Translations under genes and position numbers: made by a program
Part shown: piece by piece, positions 41,394-52,100 of the stretch
Layout: every line of letters starts with the position of its first letter
How positions within the stretch are numbered: position 1 is the first letter of the stretch
Notes under the pieces: model-generated
The model's database searches: none
What the model was told of the DNA's origin: nothing
What the model saw: the letters and a program-made list of their open reading frames with translations, nothing else
Origin: JBBREP01 sp036501845
Lineage (GTDB): Bacteria; Actinomycetota; Acidimicrobiia; IMCC26256; PALSA-610
Length of the DNA: 64,000 nucleotides
Assembly: GCA_036501845.1 (NCBI GenBank)
Contig: DASXZO010000113.1
Coordinates: forward strand, 1-64,000
Direction: 5' to 3'

Positions 41394-42326
41394 GTGCTCC
41401 AAGAGATCGCGAGGAACAAGCGCCGCAGCGTGCTCGTCGTCATCGGATTCGTAGTGATCTGGCTGGGAATCGGGGCGCTGCTCGGCGCCCTCCTGGGTGC
41501 GGGCGGGAGCTCCGGCTCCGAAGGCTCGGCCATCGCAACGGGCATGGTGGTCGCGGCGATCTTCGCGGCGATGGCGGTGGCGTTCGCGATCATGTCGGGC
41601 GGACGACTCGTGCTCGGCGTGTCGGGCGCGCACCCGGCAGATCCGCACCAGTACCAGCGGTTGCACGACGTCGTCGACGCAATGGCGATCAGCGCCGGGA
41701 TACCGAAGCCCGACGTCTACGTGATCGACGACCCTTCGCCGAACGCGTTCGCCACCGGAATCAGCCCGAACAAGGCTGCGATCACAGCGACGACCGGTTT
41801 GTTGCAGATCATGAATCGCGAGGAGCTCGAAGGCGTCGTCAGCCACGAGATGAGTCACATCAAGAACTACGACGTCAGACTCATTCTCATCGTCACGACA
41901 CTCATCGGTTTCGCCGGCATCCTCGCCAGCCTCTTGTGGCGTTCGGCGTTCTTCATGCCTCGCAGCCGCGGTCGTGACGGCAACCAGATCGCGATCTTCA
42001 TCTTCGCGGCCGGCGCGCTGCTCACGATCGTGGCCTTCATTGTCGGCCCACTGATCAAGTTCGCCCTGTCGAGGTCACGCGAGGAGCTCGCCGACGTCAG
42101 CGGCGTGAATCTCACCCGCAACCCGCTCGGATTGATGCACGCCCTACAGAAGTTGCAGCAGAACGATCAGCCCTTCAAGGGCTTCAACCACGCCAGCGCA
42201 GCGATGTGCATCGACGACCCGCTGCAACACCACGAAGGCCTCGCCCACCGGCTCTTCGACACCCACCCCCCGCTCGACGAACGCATCGCCATCCTGCAGA
42301 AGATCGCGTCGGGCCAGCCGGCCTGA
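41394..42326 (+). CDS. htpX: M48 family membrane metallopeptidase (HtpX-like)
   Basis: 310 residues from GTG 41394. Two N-terminal membrane helices (VLVVIGFVVIWLGIGALLGALL and MVVAAIFAAMAVAFAIMS read separately), the zinc motif HEMSH at 151-155, two further helices (about 163-185 and 200-225), then EELADVSGVNLTRNP with the Glu ligand, and TRLF-like DTHPPLDERIAIL at the end. HtpX proteases degrade misfolded membrane proteins. The MLQEIARNKRRS start is typical of the family. Confidence 0.93.
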   Translation: MLQEIARNKRRSVLVVIGFVVIWLGIGALLGALLGAGGSSGSEGSAIATGMVVAAIFAAMAVAFAIMSGGRLVLGVSGAHPADPHQYQRLHDVVDAMAISAGIPKPDVYVIDDPSPNAFATGISPNKAAITATTGLLQIMNREELEGVVSHEMSHIKNYDVRLILIVTTLIGFAGILASLLWRSAFFMPRSRGRDGNQIAIFIFAAGALLTIVAFIVGPLIKFALSRSREELADVSGVNLTRNPLGLMHALQKLQQNDQPFKGFNHASAAMCIDDPLQHHEGLAHRLFDTHPPLDERIAILQKIASGQPA

Positions 42327-42338
42327 CCGCTTCTCGTG

Positions 42339-43349
42339 TTACGCGGCCGCCCAGATGTGGAAGCCGCCGGGGCCGCGACGCTTCGCCACATACATGGCGT
42401 GATCGGCTTGGCTGAGCAGTGCGTCGGCATCGCCGTCGGCCGCGGCGACGGCAATCCCGATGCTCACCGACACCGAAGCCAGGTCGCAGTCGATCGGTGC
42501 TGCGAGCGCTTCGCCGATCCGCCGGGCGAGGTCGATCTGCTCGCCCTGTGGGTCACCGAGCTGCTCGCAGAGCACGACGAATTCGTCGCCGCCGAGCCGC
42601 GCGACGGTGTCGCACTCGCGCACCACCGCCATCAGCCGCTCGGCGATCACCGTCAACACGCGGTCGCCGGCGAGGTGGCCGAGTTCGTCGTTGATCGACT
42701 TGAAGCGGTCGACGTCCACGAAGAGCAAGCCGAGGTGCACGTCGCTACGCCGGGCGAGCTCGAGCGCGTGTGACAGCCGGTCGAAGAACAGGCGGCGATT
42801 CGGCAGGCCGGTGAGCGCGTCGTGGAACGCATGGTGGCTGAGCCGCGTCTGCTCGACCGCGAGCTCGCGTTGCAGGCGGTCGTGCTCGGCCTCGAACTCT
42901 CTCGTCATCCGCACGATCGAGCCATCCGACGCCCTGCGCACGATCGCAATTGCTTCGCGCAACACGTCGGCGTCGATGCCGGCTGCGTCGGCCTCCTCGG
43001 TCAACACTGCGATCGTGGTGTCTCGCCAGTAGAGGTAGAGCTTCGTGACCTCCGCCAGCGTGATCGTGTCGCGCAACGGAGCCTTGCCCGTGGTCGCGAG
43101 CGCTCGGGCCTGCGCTTCGGTCTGCGACTCTCCGTCGGTGAGGTAGTGCGCCACTGCAAGGGTCGACATTTCGGTGGTACGCAGAATGTCGTCGTGCACG
43201 CGCGCGTCTGCTGATGCCGCGACGGCCGGCGAGCGTCGGTGCCACTCGCCCAGCACCGCATGTGGGATCTGCGCCGCGCGGCGCTCGAGCGCGAACCCGA
43301 GAGTGCTGCGATCGAGGAGGGCCCGTTGCTCGGTACCCACTGGTGGCAT
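42339..43349 (-). CDS. Diguanylate cyclase (GGDEF) with N-terminal helical sensor
   Basis: 336 residues. The GGDEF motif is at 253-257 (RLGGDEFVVL), and the inhibitory RxxD is at 244-247 (RECD), five residues upstream, so product inhibition is expected. HDALTGLPNRRLFFDRL opens the domain. The first 165 residues are helical with a coiled-coil linker (FEAEHDRLQRELAVEQTRL) and no membrane segment, resembling RsbR/globin-like input domains. Makes cyclic di-GMP. Divergent from the GGDEF/EAL gene by 190 bp, which could hold shared control. Confidence 0.92.
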   Translation of the reverse strand: MPPVGTEQRALLDRSTLGFALERRAAQIPHAVLGEWHRRSPAVAASADARVHDDILRTTEMSTLAVAHYLTDGESQTEAQARALATTGKAPLRDTITLAEVTKLYLYWRDTTIAVLTEEADAAGIDADVLREAIAIVRRASDGSIVRMTREFEAEHDRLQRELAVEQTRLSHHAFHDALTGLPNRRLFFDRLSHALELARRSDVHLGLLFVDVDRFKSINDELGHLAGDRVLTVIAERLMAVVRECDTVARLGGDEFVVLCEQLGDPQGEQIDLARRIGEALAAPIDCDLASVSVSIGIAVAAADGDADALLSQADHAMYVAKRRGPGGFHIWAAA

Positions 43350-43539
43350 CTACGAGTGATCGGTCAACGGCAGTCGACGCTTGACGGCCCGCGTCACGCG
43401 TTGAGGCAATTCGCGCTCCTTGTGTCGCACGCCACAGCGGTGCCGTGCGGCCCAACCGTGACGACACCACCCATTTGTCCTGGGCCGGTCGACCCAGGCG
43501 CGTTGGCATCTCACTCGCGTCATCCAAGATGCCGATGCC

Positions 43540-45867
43540 ATGGCCGTGGGTGTGGAGCAGGCAACGCTCTCAGACCGGTCGCAGTGGCTCGAGTCGACGG
43601 TCAATGGGCTCGGTGACGGGTGGACGGTGTTGCGCGCGCTCCGACAGGGCGACGAGATCGTCGACTACCTGATCATCGACGCCAACGAGTTGGTGCGCGA
43701 CCGCTGGTCGACCGTCGTCGGCGACGTGATCGGCAAACGGCTCGGCGAGCTGCCCGACGTGCGCGACAACTCCGAGCTGTTCACTACCTACCACGCCGCG
43801 CTGCGCGAACAGGTCCGCAAGATCATCGACTTCCCGATCTCGCTGGCCGGACCGGTCGGCGGTTGGCGCCGCGTCACGGCGATCCCGCTCGACCTCGACA
43901 CGATCGCGGTGATCGCCGCCGACATCGGCCGCGAGCGCTACTTCGAGGAAGCCGCCGAGCAAGAGCGAAGCTGGCTGTCGACGCTCGCCGCCGGCGATCA
44001 TTCCAGCCAGTGGGCCGACGCGCCGTCATCGGAGGCGCGGTTCATCAAGTGGTCGGCCGCGACGCTCTTCGCGGCGGCCGGTTGTGTCGCACTCGTCAAC
44101 TCACTGGTGGCGCAGCCTGCCGGAGTCGACATCCTCGCCCTCCGCGTCACCGCATTGCTGTCCATGTTCGCCGCGGTGCCCTTGCTCGTACTGCCCTGGG
44201 ATCGGCACGCGAGGGGGCTCGCAGAATTCGTCGTGCTCGCCGCGATCGCAACGCTTGGCGTGAGCGACCACTTCGATCACTACTCGCATTCGCAGGCCGC
44301 CGCGGCGGTGTATCCCGTGTTCTTCATCATGACGGTTGCCTGGAGCGGCCTGCATCTCGGGCGCGGCGCGGCGACCCTTACCTCGGTGCTCTCTGCGCCC
44401 GTGATGCTCATCATGTTCGCCTCGGGCGCTCAGGCCGGCGTCGGCGCCCAATGCGCGCTCGTCGCCCTCCCTGCGGCTGCACTGTTGGGTGAAGCACTGT
44501 CGTGGTCGGCGAGGCGCGCGGCATCGCTCGTGCAGCTCGAAGCCAGCCGGCGTCTGCGCGACCCACTCACCGGCCTCGCCAATCGAGCGCTGCTCAGCGA
44601 TCATCTCGACCGCTCACTTGCTCGCGCGCGCCGCAACGGTGAACCGCTGGCCCTGCTGTTCATCGACCTCGACCGCTTCAAGCAGGTGAACGATTCGCTC
44701 GGTCATGCCGCCGGCGACGAGCTACTCGTGGAGACCGCGCAGCGCTTGCGCGACCTCGCTCGCGAGGTCGACACCGTCGCCCGGCTCGGCGGCGACGAGT
44801 TCGTGATGGTGTGCGAGCACGCGACCGTTGCCGCGGCGTCGCGCGTCGCCGACCGGATCATCGCCGCACTGCGCGAACCGGTGAAGTGCGAGCGCGGAGA
44901 AGCCCACGTGGGCGCGACCGTCGGCATCGTGCACACCGACGACGGTTGCGAGACCGCCGAGACGATGCTGCAGAAGGCCGATATCGCCATGTATCGCGCC
45001 AAGGCGCGCGGCCGCGGCTGTCACGAGCTCTTCGACGCCGAGATGCAGCAGTGGGTGGCACACCGCGTGGAACTCGAAGCGGCGCTGCGCACGGCGGTCA
45101 CGCACGAGGAGCTCCGCCTCGAGTTCCAGCCCGCGGTCGACACCAACGACGGCAGCATCGTCGGCTTCGAGGCCCTCGTGCGGTGGGAACGGCCCGGCTT
45201 CGGTCTCGTACCGCCGGGCGACTTCATCCCGTACGCCGAAGAGAGTGACCTCATCGTCGACATCGGCGGATGGGTGCTCATGGAAGCGTGCCGGCAGGCG
45301 GCGCTTTGGGCCCGGCGCTGGCCACACCGCACACTCGAGATCGCGGTGAACGTGTCGAGCCGCCAGATCGCCAAGGGCGCGCTGGCGCACCAAGTGGACG
45401 ATGCCCTCGCCGCAAGCGGCCTCGACCCCACGCTGCTCACGCTCGAACTCACCGAATCGACACTCATCGACGACGCCATCGGCGCCAGCTCCGCGCTCGC
45501 GACGCTGCGCGAGCGCGGCATCCGCATCGCCGTCGACGACTTCGGCACCGGCTACTCGTCACTCACATATCTCCGCATGTTCCCGGTGGACGTGATCAAG
45601 ATCGACCGCTCGTTCGTGGACACCGTCGGTCGCTCACGCGAGGACACTGCGATCGTGGCCGCGGTGCTCACACTCGCCGACAACCTCGGCCTCGACGTGA
45701 TCGCAGAAGGCATCGAGACGCACGAACAGCTCGCCGCGCTCGTGTACATGAACTGCCGTTTCGCGCAGGGATTCCTGTTCTCGCGACCGATCAAGGCAAC
45801 GGCCGTGGCCGCGATCGTCGACGGCCCACTCCTCGGCCGTGCGCCCGCCGAGCGGCGAGCGTCGTAG
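43540..45867 (+). CDS. Membrane GGDEF-EAL protein with PAS-like N-terminus
   Basis: 775 residues: a PAS-like region (about 15-135), about five membrane helices (170-320, e.g. ILALRVTALLSMFAAVPLLVL), GGDEF at 417-421 with RxxD five residues before it, and EAL at 544-546 (FEALVRW), plus DDFGTGYSSL and EGIE of an active phosphodiesterase. Both catalytic motifs are intact, so it may make and break cyclic di-GMP, with the balance set by the sensor part. The partner cyclase is divergent and adjacent. Confidence 0.93.
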   Translation: MAVGVEQATLSDRSQWLESTVNGLGDGWTVLRALRQGDEIVDYLIIDANELVRDRWSTVVGDVIGKRLGELPDVRDNSELFTTYHAALREQVRKIIDFPISLAGPVGGWRRVTAIPLDLDTIAVIAADIGRERYFEEAAEQERSWLSTLAAGDHSSQWADAPSSEARFIKWSAATLFAAAGCVALVNSLVAQPAGVDILALRVTALLSMFAAVPLLVLPWDRHARGLAEFVVLAAIATLGVSDHFDHYSHSQAAAAVYPVFFIMTVAWSGLHLGRGAATLTSVLSAPVMLIMFASGAQAGVGAQCALVALPAAALLGEALSWSARRAASLVQLEASRRLRDPLTGLANRALLSDHLDRSLARARRNGEPLALLFIDLDRFKQVNDSLGHAAGDELLVETAQRLRDLAREVDTVARLGGDEFVMVCEHATVAAASRVADRIIAALREPVKCERGEAHVGATVGIVHTDDGCETAETMLQKADIAMYRAKARGRGCHELFDAEMQQWVAHRVELEAALRTAVTHEELRLEFQPAVDTNDGSIVGFEALVRWERPGFGLVPPGDFIPYAEESDLIVDIGGWVLMEACRQAALWARRWPHRTLEIAVNVSSRQIAKGALAHQVDDALAASGLDPTLLTLELTESTLIDDAIGASSALATLRERGIRIAVDDFGTGYSSLTYLRMFPVDVIKIDRSFVDTVGRSREDTAIVAAVLTLADNLGLDVIAEGIETHEQLAALVYMNCRFAQGFLFSRPIKATAVAAIVDGPLLGRAPAERRAS

Positions 45868-45930
45868 CGATCCGACCAGGCCAGCCCGGGATTTGCTCCC
45901 GAGCACGTGCGCCGCAGCGACCCGCACCAT

Positions 45931-45936
45931 TAGCGT
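45931..45936 (+). promoter_or_regulatory. -10 element (TAGCGT) before secreted-hydrolase gene
   Basis: CCATTAGCGTTGG, almost identical to the box at 41381, lies 39 bp before the ATG at 45970, giving a short leader with GGGCGGGGG. Confidence 0.35.
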
Positions 45937-45969
45937 TGGCCCACAACAACGCTCGGGCGGGGGTCCAAC

Positions 45970-48054
45970 ATGAAGATGCGTCGTACGGCGACCGTGCTCT
46001 CGGTCGCGTTCATCACCGCAGCCGCCAGCGTGACCGTCGCCGGCACCGCGGCCACCGCAACATCCACACGCCGCGCCGCCAAGGCCGCGCCGGCGCCCGT
46101 CCCGGAACCGGGCGTGAGTGGCTGCGACGTGCTCGTGACTGCGCCGGTCGGCCACGACTGCCTGCTCCCCTGGCCCAACGACGCCTTCACGGTGCCGTCG
46201 AGCACGGCGACCGGCCGCAAGCTCAACATCTCCGACACGCTCGACCCCACCAACGTGCACAACGTGCACGTCGACACGACCGCGGAGAACGCGGCCGACG
46301 GCTTCTCCCCCGGTTCGGTGATCCTCACGTACGTGCCGAACCTCGACGTGACGCGCTCACACGTGGCGTCGTCGCTCGACATCGGCCGCTCGCTCGGCCC
46401 GGACGCGCCGATCCTGCTCGTCGACACCAACACCGGCAAGCGGGTCCCCTACTTCGCCGAGCTCGACGCGCAGACCACCGACACGTCAGAACAACTGCTG
46501 CTGATCCATCCCGCGGTCGCACTCACCGAGGGCCACCGCATCGCCGTCGGGCTCCGCAACCTGCGCACCACCACGGGTGCCGCGATCGCACCGCTGCCGT
46601 CGACGGTGAAAGCACTCAACGGCACGCTCACGCCGAAGACTCGCGGCGCGCACATCAAGTACGTGATCCAGCACGACCTCGGCGCCTCGCTCGGCGGCAC
46701 GACGCCCTACATGGCGTGGGACTTCACCGTCGCCAGCGCGCAGAGCCTCGCCGGCCCGGCGCTCACGATGCGCACGCTCGCCTACCAATGGTTGAACACG
46801 AACCACGAGGCAACCAAGGCAGGTGCCAACACGAGCGCGAGTGACGCCTCGCCGCAGTTCACCGTGACGTCGGAGAACGACAGCAACGGCGTGCGCGACA
46901 TCCACGGCACGTTCCAAGCGCCGCTGTTCCTGGCCGACACCACACCGTTCTCGGGCATGGTCACCGACTCGCACGGCAACCCGAAGATCAACACGAGCGG
47001 CAACTGGACCGCCAACTTCATCTGCGTGATGCCGTCGACGATCCAGGCCGGTGGCCCTGCCACTCCCACCGTGTACGGCCACGGCCTGCTCGGCGACGCG
47101 AGCGAGGTGGAAGGCGGCTCGTTCAGCGCCGGAATCTCGCGCGACCTCATGGGTTGCGCCACCGATTGGGTGGGCATGTCGAGCAGCGACATTCCCAACG
47201 TGGCGCGCAACCTCCAAGACATGTCGACGTTCGACACGCAGGTCGACCACATGCTGCAGGGCTTCGTGAACTTCCAGTTGCTCGGCCGCCTCATCAACTC
47301 CGACAACGGCTTCGCATCCGACCCCGCGTTCCAGCAGGCGGGACAGCCGCTGTTCAAGACCCACGACTGCCACTACATGGGCTACAGCCAGGGCGGCATC
47401 ATGGGCGGCGCGGTGTCGGCGCTCAGCACCGAATGGAACCGCGTGATCCTCGGCGTGCCCGGCATGGACTACGGCGGGCTGCTACTCCAGCGCTCGGTCG
47501 ACTGGGACGAGTTCTCGCCGATCTTCGACGGTTCGTACACCAACCCGGTCGACCAGCAGGTCGTGCTGCAACTCGCGCAGCTGCTCTGGGACCGCGGCGA
47601 GAACGACGGCTACGCGCAGCACATCACGTCGAACCCGTATGCGGGCACCAAGGCACACCAGGTGTTCATCATCGAGAACTACGGCGACCACCAGGTGTCG
47701 AACCTCGCGGCCGAGATGCTGGCGCGCACGATCCACGCGCAGAACCACGAGCCGGCGTTCAACCCGTCGTTCTTCGGCGCCGCGCCCCGCACGAACGTGC
47801 CGAACACGCCGCAGATCGGGCTCAACCCGTTCACCCAGACCAAGCCGGTGCCGGCCGGGCTCGTGCTGTGGGACTACGGCACGCCCACTCCGCCGACCGT
47901 GAACCTTCCACCCGACGGCTCGCAGTACGGCTCCGATCCGCACGGCGACGGCCGCGGCAACGCGCTCCTCCTCGACCAGATCACCTCGTTCATGACTACC
48001 GGTGTGATCCCGAACGAGTGCGGCAACGCGGCCTGCCAGAGCAACACGCCGTAA
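45970..48054 (+). CDS. Large secreted alpha/beta-hydrolase-like protein
   Basis: 694 residues. The signal peptide (MKMRRTATVLSVAFITAAAS) indicates export. The N-terminal half is beta-rich (GCDVLVTAPVGHDCLLPWPNDAF then RVPYFAELDAQ), and the C-terminal half has a hydrolase core with TVYGHGLLGDASEV and the nucleophile elbow YMGYSQGGIMGG, followed by a histidine region YGDHQVSN. The Cys pairs GCD/HDC and ECGNAAC suggest disulfides. A lipase/esterase-like extracellular enzyme is likely; substrate unknown. It is monocistronic. Confidence 0.8.
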   Translation: MKMRRTATVLSVAFITAAASVTVAGTAATATSTRRAAKAAPAPVPEPGVSGCDVLVTAPVGHDCLLPWPNDAFTVPSSTATGRKLNISDTLDPTNVHNVHVDTTAENAADGFSPGSVILTYVPNLDVTRSHVASSLDIGRSLGPDAPILLVDTNTGKRVPYFAELDAQTTDTSEQLLLIHPAVALTEGHRIAVGLRNLRTTTGAAIAPLPSTVKALNGTLTPKTRGAHIKYVIQHDLGASLGGTTPYMAWDFTVASAQSLAGPALTMRTLAYQWLNTNHEATKAGANTSASDASPQFTVTSENDSNGVRDIHGTFQAPLFLADTTPFSGMVTDSHGNPKINTSGNWTANFICVMPSTIQAGGPATPTVYGHGLLGDASEVEGGSFSAGISRDLMGCATDWVGMSSSDIPNVARNLQDMSTFDTQVDHMLQGFVNFQLLGRLINSDNGFASDPAFQQAGQPLFKTHDCHYMGYSQGGIMGGAVSALSTEWNRVILGVPGMDYGGLLLQRSVDWDEFSPIFDGSYTNPVDQQVVLQLAQLLWDRGENDGYAQHITSNPYAGTKAHQVFIIENYGDHQVSNLAAEMLARTIHAQNHEPAFNPSFFGAAPRTNVPNTPQIGLNPFTQTKPVPAGLVLWDYGTPTPPTVNLPPDGSQYGSDPHGDGRGNALLLDQITSFMTTGVIPNECGNAACQSNTP

Positions 48055-48090
48055 GCGACGGCGCCACAGCCCGCGCGCCGGGTCAATCGA

Positions 48091-48939
48091 TCAAGTGCTC
48101 GACGGCGCGGCCGCCGCCGACGGGTGCGCGTCTGTCGTTGGTTGCACGTCGATCTTGGTGATCGCCAGGTAGACGACCATCACCACGATCAACGCACCGA
48201 ACAGGAGCATCACCGGGCCGTCGCCGTAGCCGAGACCGCCGTCGACCTTCGGTTTGCCGAGGCCGTCGGCCACTGACGCGCCGAGCGGACGAGTGAGCAC
48301 GTAGGCCAACCAGAACGACAGCACCGGGCTCCAGCGCAACACGCGGAAGCCGAACGCAGGCACGAGGATGAGGGCCGCGAAGATCGCCGCCGACTTCCAG
48401 TAGCCGAGATTGAGCGTGTTGGCGGTGAAGTCACCGAGCGCCGTGCCCATCGCAAACGTGGCCGCCACGGCAGCCCAGTAGAAACCTTCACGGCGCGGTG
48501 AATCGATGTCGTGGATCGACAGCGTGTGCTCGGTGCGGTACCAGAGCAAGAACACGGCCGCGAGCACGAACACGTAGAAGATCGTCGACGCCGTGTACGG
48601 CACGCCGAGCGCCACGTGCACCACATCGGCGGCCATGGTGCCGAACACACCGACCATCACCACCGCGAGCCAGTACGTCCACGCCACGTAACGGGCAGTG
48701 CGGAACTGCAGCACGAGCGCGCCCACGAACGCGACGAACCCCAGCACCACCGCGAGCTCCGGGGCCATCACCTTCACCAGGTAGTCCGATGTCGACTCGC
48801 CCATCGCGGTGGAGAAGGCCTTCACGATCCAGAACGCCGCGAGAATCTGCGGGACGCGGAGCGATCCGCGCCGCGCGATACGGGCCCACCAGGCTGCAAG
48901 CCCGCTGGCGCGCCCACCGATCGCCGCCGCGTCCTGCAT
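48091..48939 (-). CDS. COG4705-like integral membrane protein
   Basis: 282 residues from ATG 48939, chosen because TACGTT sits 7 nt upstream. About eight membrane helices. Two internally similar segments, FWIVKAFSTAMGESTSDYL and FAMGTALGDFTANTLNLGY, show a repeated GES/GD-T pattern, suggesting an inverted-repeat transporter. YRTEHTLSIHDIDSPRRE lies between the halves. It resembles the uncharacterised membrane-anchored COG4705 group from memory; the transport substrate is unknown. Confidence 0.8.
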   Translation of the reverse strand: MQDAAAIGGRASGLAAWWARIARRGSLRVPQILAAFWIVKAFSTAMGESTSDYLVKVMAPELAVVLGFVAFVGALVLQFRTARYVAWTYWLAVVMVGVFGTMAADVVHVALGVPYTASTIFYVFVLAAVFLLWYRTEHTLSIHDIDSPRREGFYWAAVAATFAMGTALGDFTANTLNLGYWKSAAIFAALILVPAFGFRVLRWSPVLSFWLAYVLTRPLGASVADGLGKPKVDGGLGYGDGPVMLLFGALIVVMVVYLAITKIDVQPTTDAHPSAAAAPSST

Positions 48940-48946
48940 CCCGGTC

Positions 48947-48952
48947 AACGTA
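48947..48952 (-). promoter_or_regulatory. -10 element (TACGTT) of leaderless membrane-protein gene
   Basis: Minus-strand TACGTT lies 7 nt from the ATG at 48939. Confidence 0.4.
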
Positions 48953-49131
48953 CGGGCCGCTCACCATCGCGAAGCTCTGTCCGCGGCAAACGGACAGCAA
49001 AATGGCGCTCCCGGCGGCGCGCCATGGCCCGGGGGAACTCGCCCCTTCCTGGCGGTCCGTCGCGGTGCTTCACTGGCACGATGCAGCACCGCTGAGCGCG
49101 ACGCCAGCGCTTTCGCGTGAGGAGGCACCGA

Positions 49132-52100
49132 ATGGGGACCTGTTCCTTCCGCCGGGTGGTCGCGGAGGCCTCCGCAGTCGTCATCGTCGGCGCGTCGCTC
49201 GCGGCGATCGCGGCCAGCCCGGCGTCAGCGCATTCGGGCACGACGTTCGTGGTGAAGCCGTACGGAACGGTCACCGTGTCGTCGCTACCGACGCCACCGA
49301 ACGTCGTGGCGCACACGGCAAGCACCGCCGCGCGGGCGACCTCGCACGTGACCAGCAGCGTGAACCCCGCATTCAATACGCTCGGCCCCAACGACCTCGA
49401 GTCGCAAACCAGTCCGACGAACTACACGAACCACAAGAACGTGGCCGCCCGCACGGTCGTCGCCAGGAGCGCGACGCAGGTACTCGAAGCGAACGGTCCC
49501 GACCTGCGTATCTACGACTCTTCCGGCACCACGCTTCAGACCGTCGCGATGGCCGACTTCTGGAAGACCGCGAGCAACCTCTTCCCCTCCAGCGACGACA
49601 TCGCTTTCGACGCGAGCGCCGGTCGCTACTACATGGCCGGTGACCGTTCGAATGCCGGGCACGACCAACTGATCTTCGCGGTCAGCAACACCTCGGATGC
49701 CACTGGTGTGTGGACCCTCTACGGTCTCGAGTCGGAACCCAACAAGAACCGCGGGTTCGTCCACGTGCGCGTCGGGTTCGGAAGCGACAAGATCCTCATC
49801 GGTGACGACGACGTCGACGGCGGGCTCTGCTCGACGGGGTGCCGCGACGGCCACCTCGTGGTGCTGCAGCGCAGCGACGCACTGAACCAGGCCGCTCTAC
49901 GCGGTGTCGACTTCAATCTCACGAATGGCGTGGCGCACCCCGAGTTCGTGACGCCTGCAGTCCCCGTACCGCTGCAACAGAAGACCACTGCGTATGCCGC
50001 GTACATGGAAACGAACGCGGGCGGCCATCGCGCCGGCGTGTTCGTGGTCACCGGCACGCCGGCCACCAACAACGCCGATTACAACGAGGTCCTCACCGGC
50101 TTCACCAACAACCCGAACGACCCCACGACGGCCCGTGAACCGGGGGGCCTCCACCTCCTGCCCTTCGGCTGGGACGACCTCGCCCAGGGGCATGGTGGCA
50201 TCGCCTTCTCGAGCGTGTCGCAGTCGCAGGCACTCAGCGGGAGCGGCGTGGTGCTCTGGCTGGCCGACAACGTCGAGTGCAATCCCGGCGGCGGCAACCG
50301 GTTGTGCGTCAAGCTCGTGCGCGTGCAGGTGAACAGTGCCGGCACTTCCGTCAGCGATACGTGGGAGAACACGATCAAGGGCGCGCCGAACGACGACTTC
50401 TACTCGCCGTCGGTGGTGGCTGCGCCGGCGAGCGGCCGGGCGTTCGTCGAGTACACGCACTCCACGACGACACTGCCGCCACGCGCCGAGATAGCCACGT
50501 TCGTAGCGTCGGGGACGGCGACAATCAACAATCTCCGCGAGGTCTCGTTCGCAGCCGGCACCACGCCGTTCAACGACGGCAATGGCCCGAAGTTTCCCGT
50601 GGTCTGGGGATCGTCCACGATCGTCGCCGACGACCCGCAAGTGGACACCGTGTGGGCGGCCGGGTTCGCCGCGACGAGCAGCACCAACACCTGGCAGAAC
50701 CAGGTCGCGCAGTACACGGTGAATAGTCCGATCCTCTCGAGTCTCTCGCCCGCCGCGGGCCCTCCCGGCACCGCGGTGACCATCGACGGCAGCGGTTTCA
50801 CGCGGGACGCGATCGTCGCGTTTGGCGCCGTTCCGTCAACGAACGTGAGGTACAACGGCTCAGGCGAGCTCGTGGCATCGGCACCCGCGCAGCCGGCGGG
50901 CAATGTCAACGTGACCGTGACGACACCGAAGGGCACGACCGCGGGCTCGATCTACGTGTATCCCGCCGTCGCCTGGACGACGTTGAACGGGTCGGCACAG
51001 GTCCAGGCGTTCAACACGAGCTCGGGGACCGGTCCCACGATCGCGGTCGCGGCCAAGCCACAGGGCATTGCAGCCACACCTGACGGCACACGCGTCGTTG
51101 TTGCGACCAGCACGGGCGCAACCGTGCTCGACACCGAGACGCACACCGCCGAGGCAACGTTCGCGTTCGCGGGCGCCGACGACGTGGCCATCTCGCCGAA
51201 CGGCAACTGGGCCTACGTCACCACACCGACCGCGCTCCAGGTGATCGACATGACCGGGCCGACGCCGGTCTACGACGGCGGTTTCCCAGTGCCCGGCGCG
51301 GGCAAGCTGCACGACGTGGCGATCACGAGCGACGGCACCCACGCGCTCATCACTGACCCGACCGCCAACAAGCTGTGGAACGTGACCGTGGGCAGCGGCT
51401 TCGTGAACCCGTCGCCGTCGTTCACATCGCCCGAGGCGATCACCGTGCACGGCAACACCGCGTGGCTCACCACAAAGGCAGCCAGCACCGGCTCGCTCAT
51501 CGAGCTCAATGCGTCGACGCTCGCGACTCTGGGCACCGACGGCTTCGACGGTGACCCGATGGCTGTCGCGACCAGCCCAGCCGGCGACTACGTATACGTA
51601 TCGCTCACCAACGCGGGCCGGATGATGGCGTTCCACCACACGGCGCCCGGCGCGACCACACCTGTCGGCGCGACGACGCTCACGGGTGACGCGCCGCTCG
51701 GGCTGGCGGTGTTGCCGAACGGTACGGCCGGGTTCGTTGCATTGAACGCCACGACCGCGCCCGCGCAGCTCGAAGTCTTCGCCTCACCGCCGCCAGGAGC
51801 CGGGCCGGTGAGCATCAAGGGCAAGAATCCGTTCGACGTCGCGATCGCTACGCCATTGCCAATCATCTGCGGTGCGCAGAACGTCACGCCACTCACCGTC
51901 ACGCCAAGTGAGACGGGCTGGCCGACGCACGACGACTTCTCGGTGATCGCGCAGATCGGTTCGTGCGGCGACGACTCGGGAATGCCGCTCCAGGTGCAGT
52001 TCCGCGAAACGTTCACGCCACCGACCGGTTGCGTGGCGCCGCCGCCGGGCGTCATCGCCACGACCCTTCCGGTGGGCCACGACCTCGTGCCCGCGCAATA

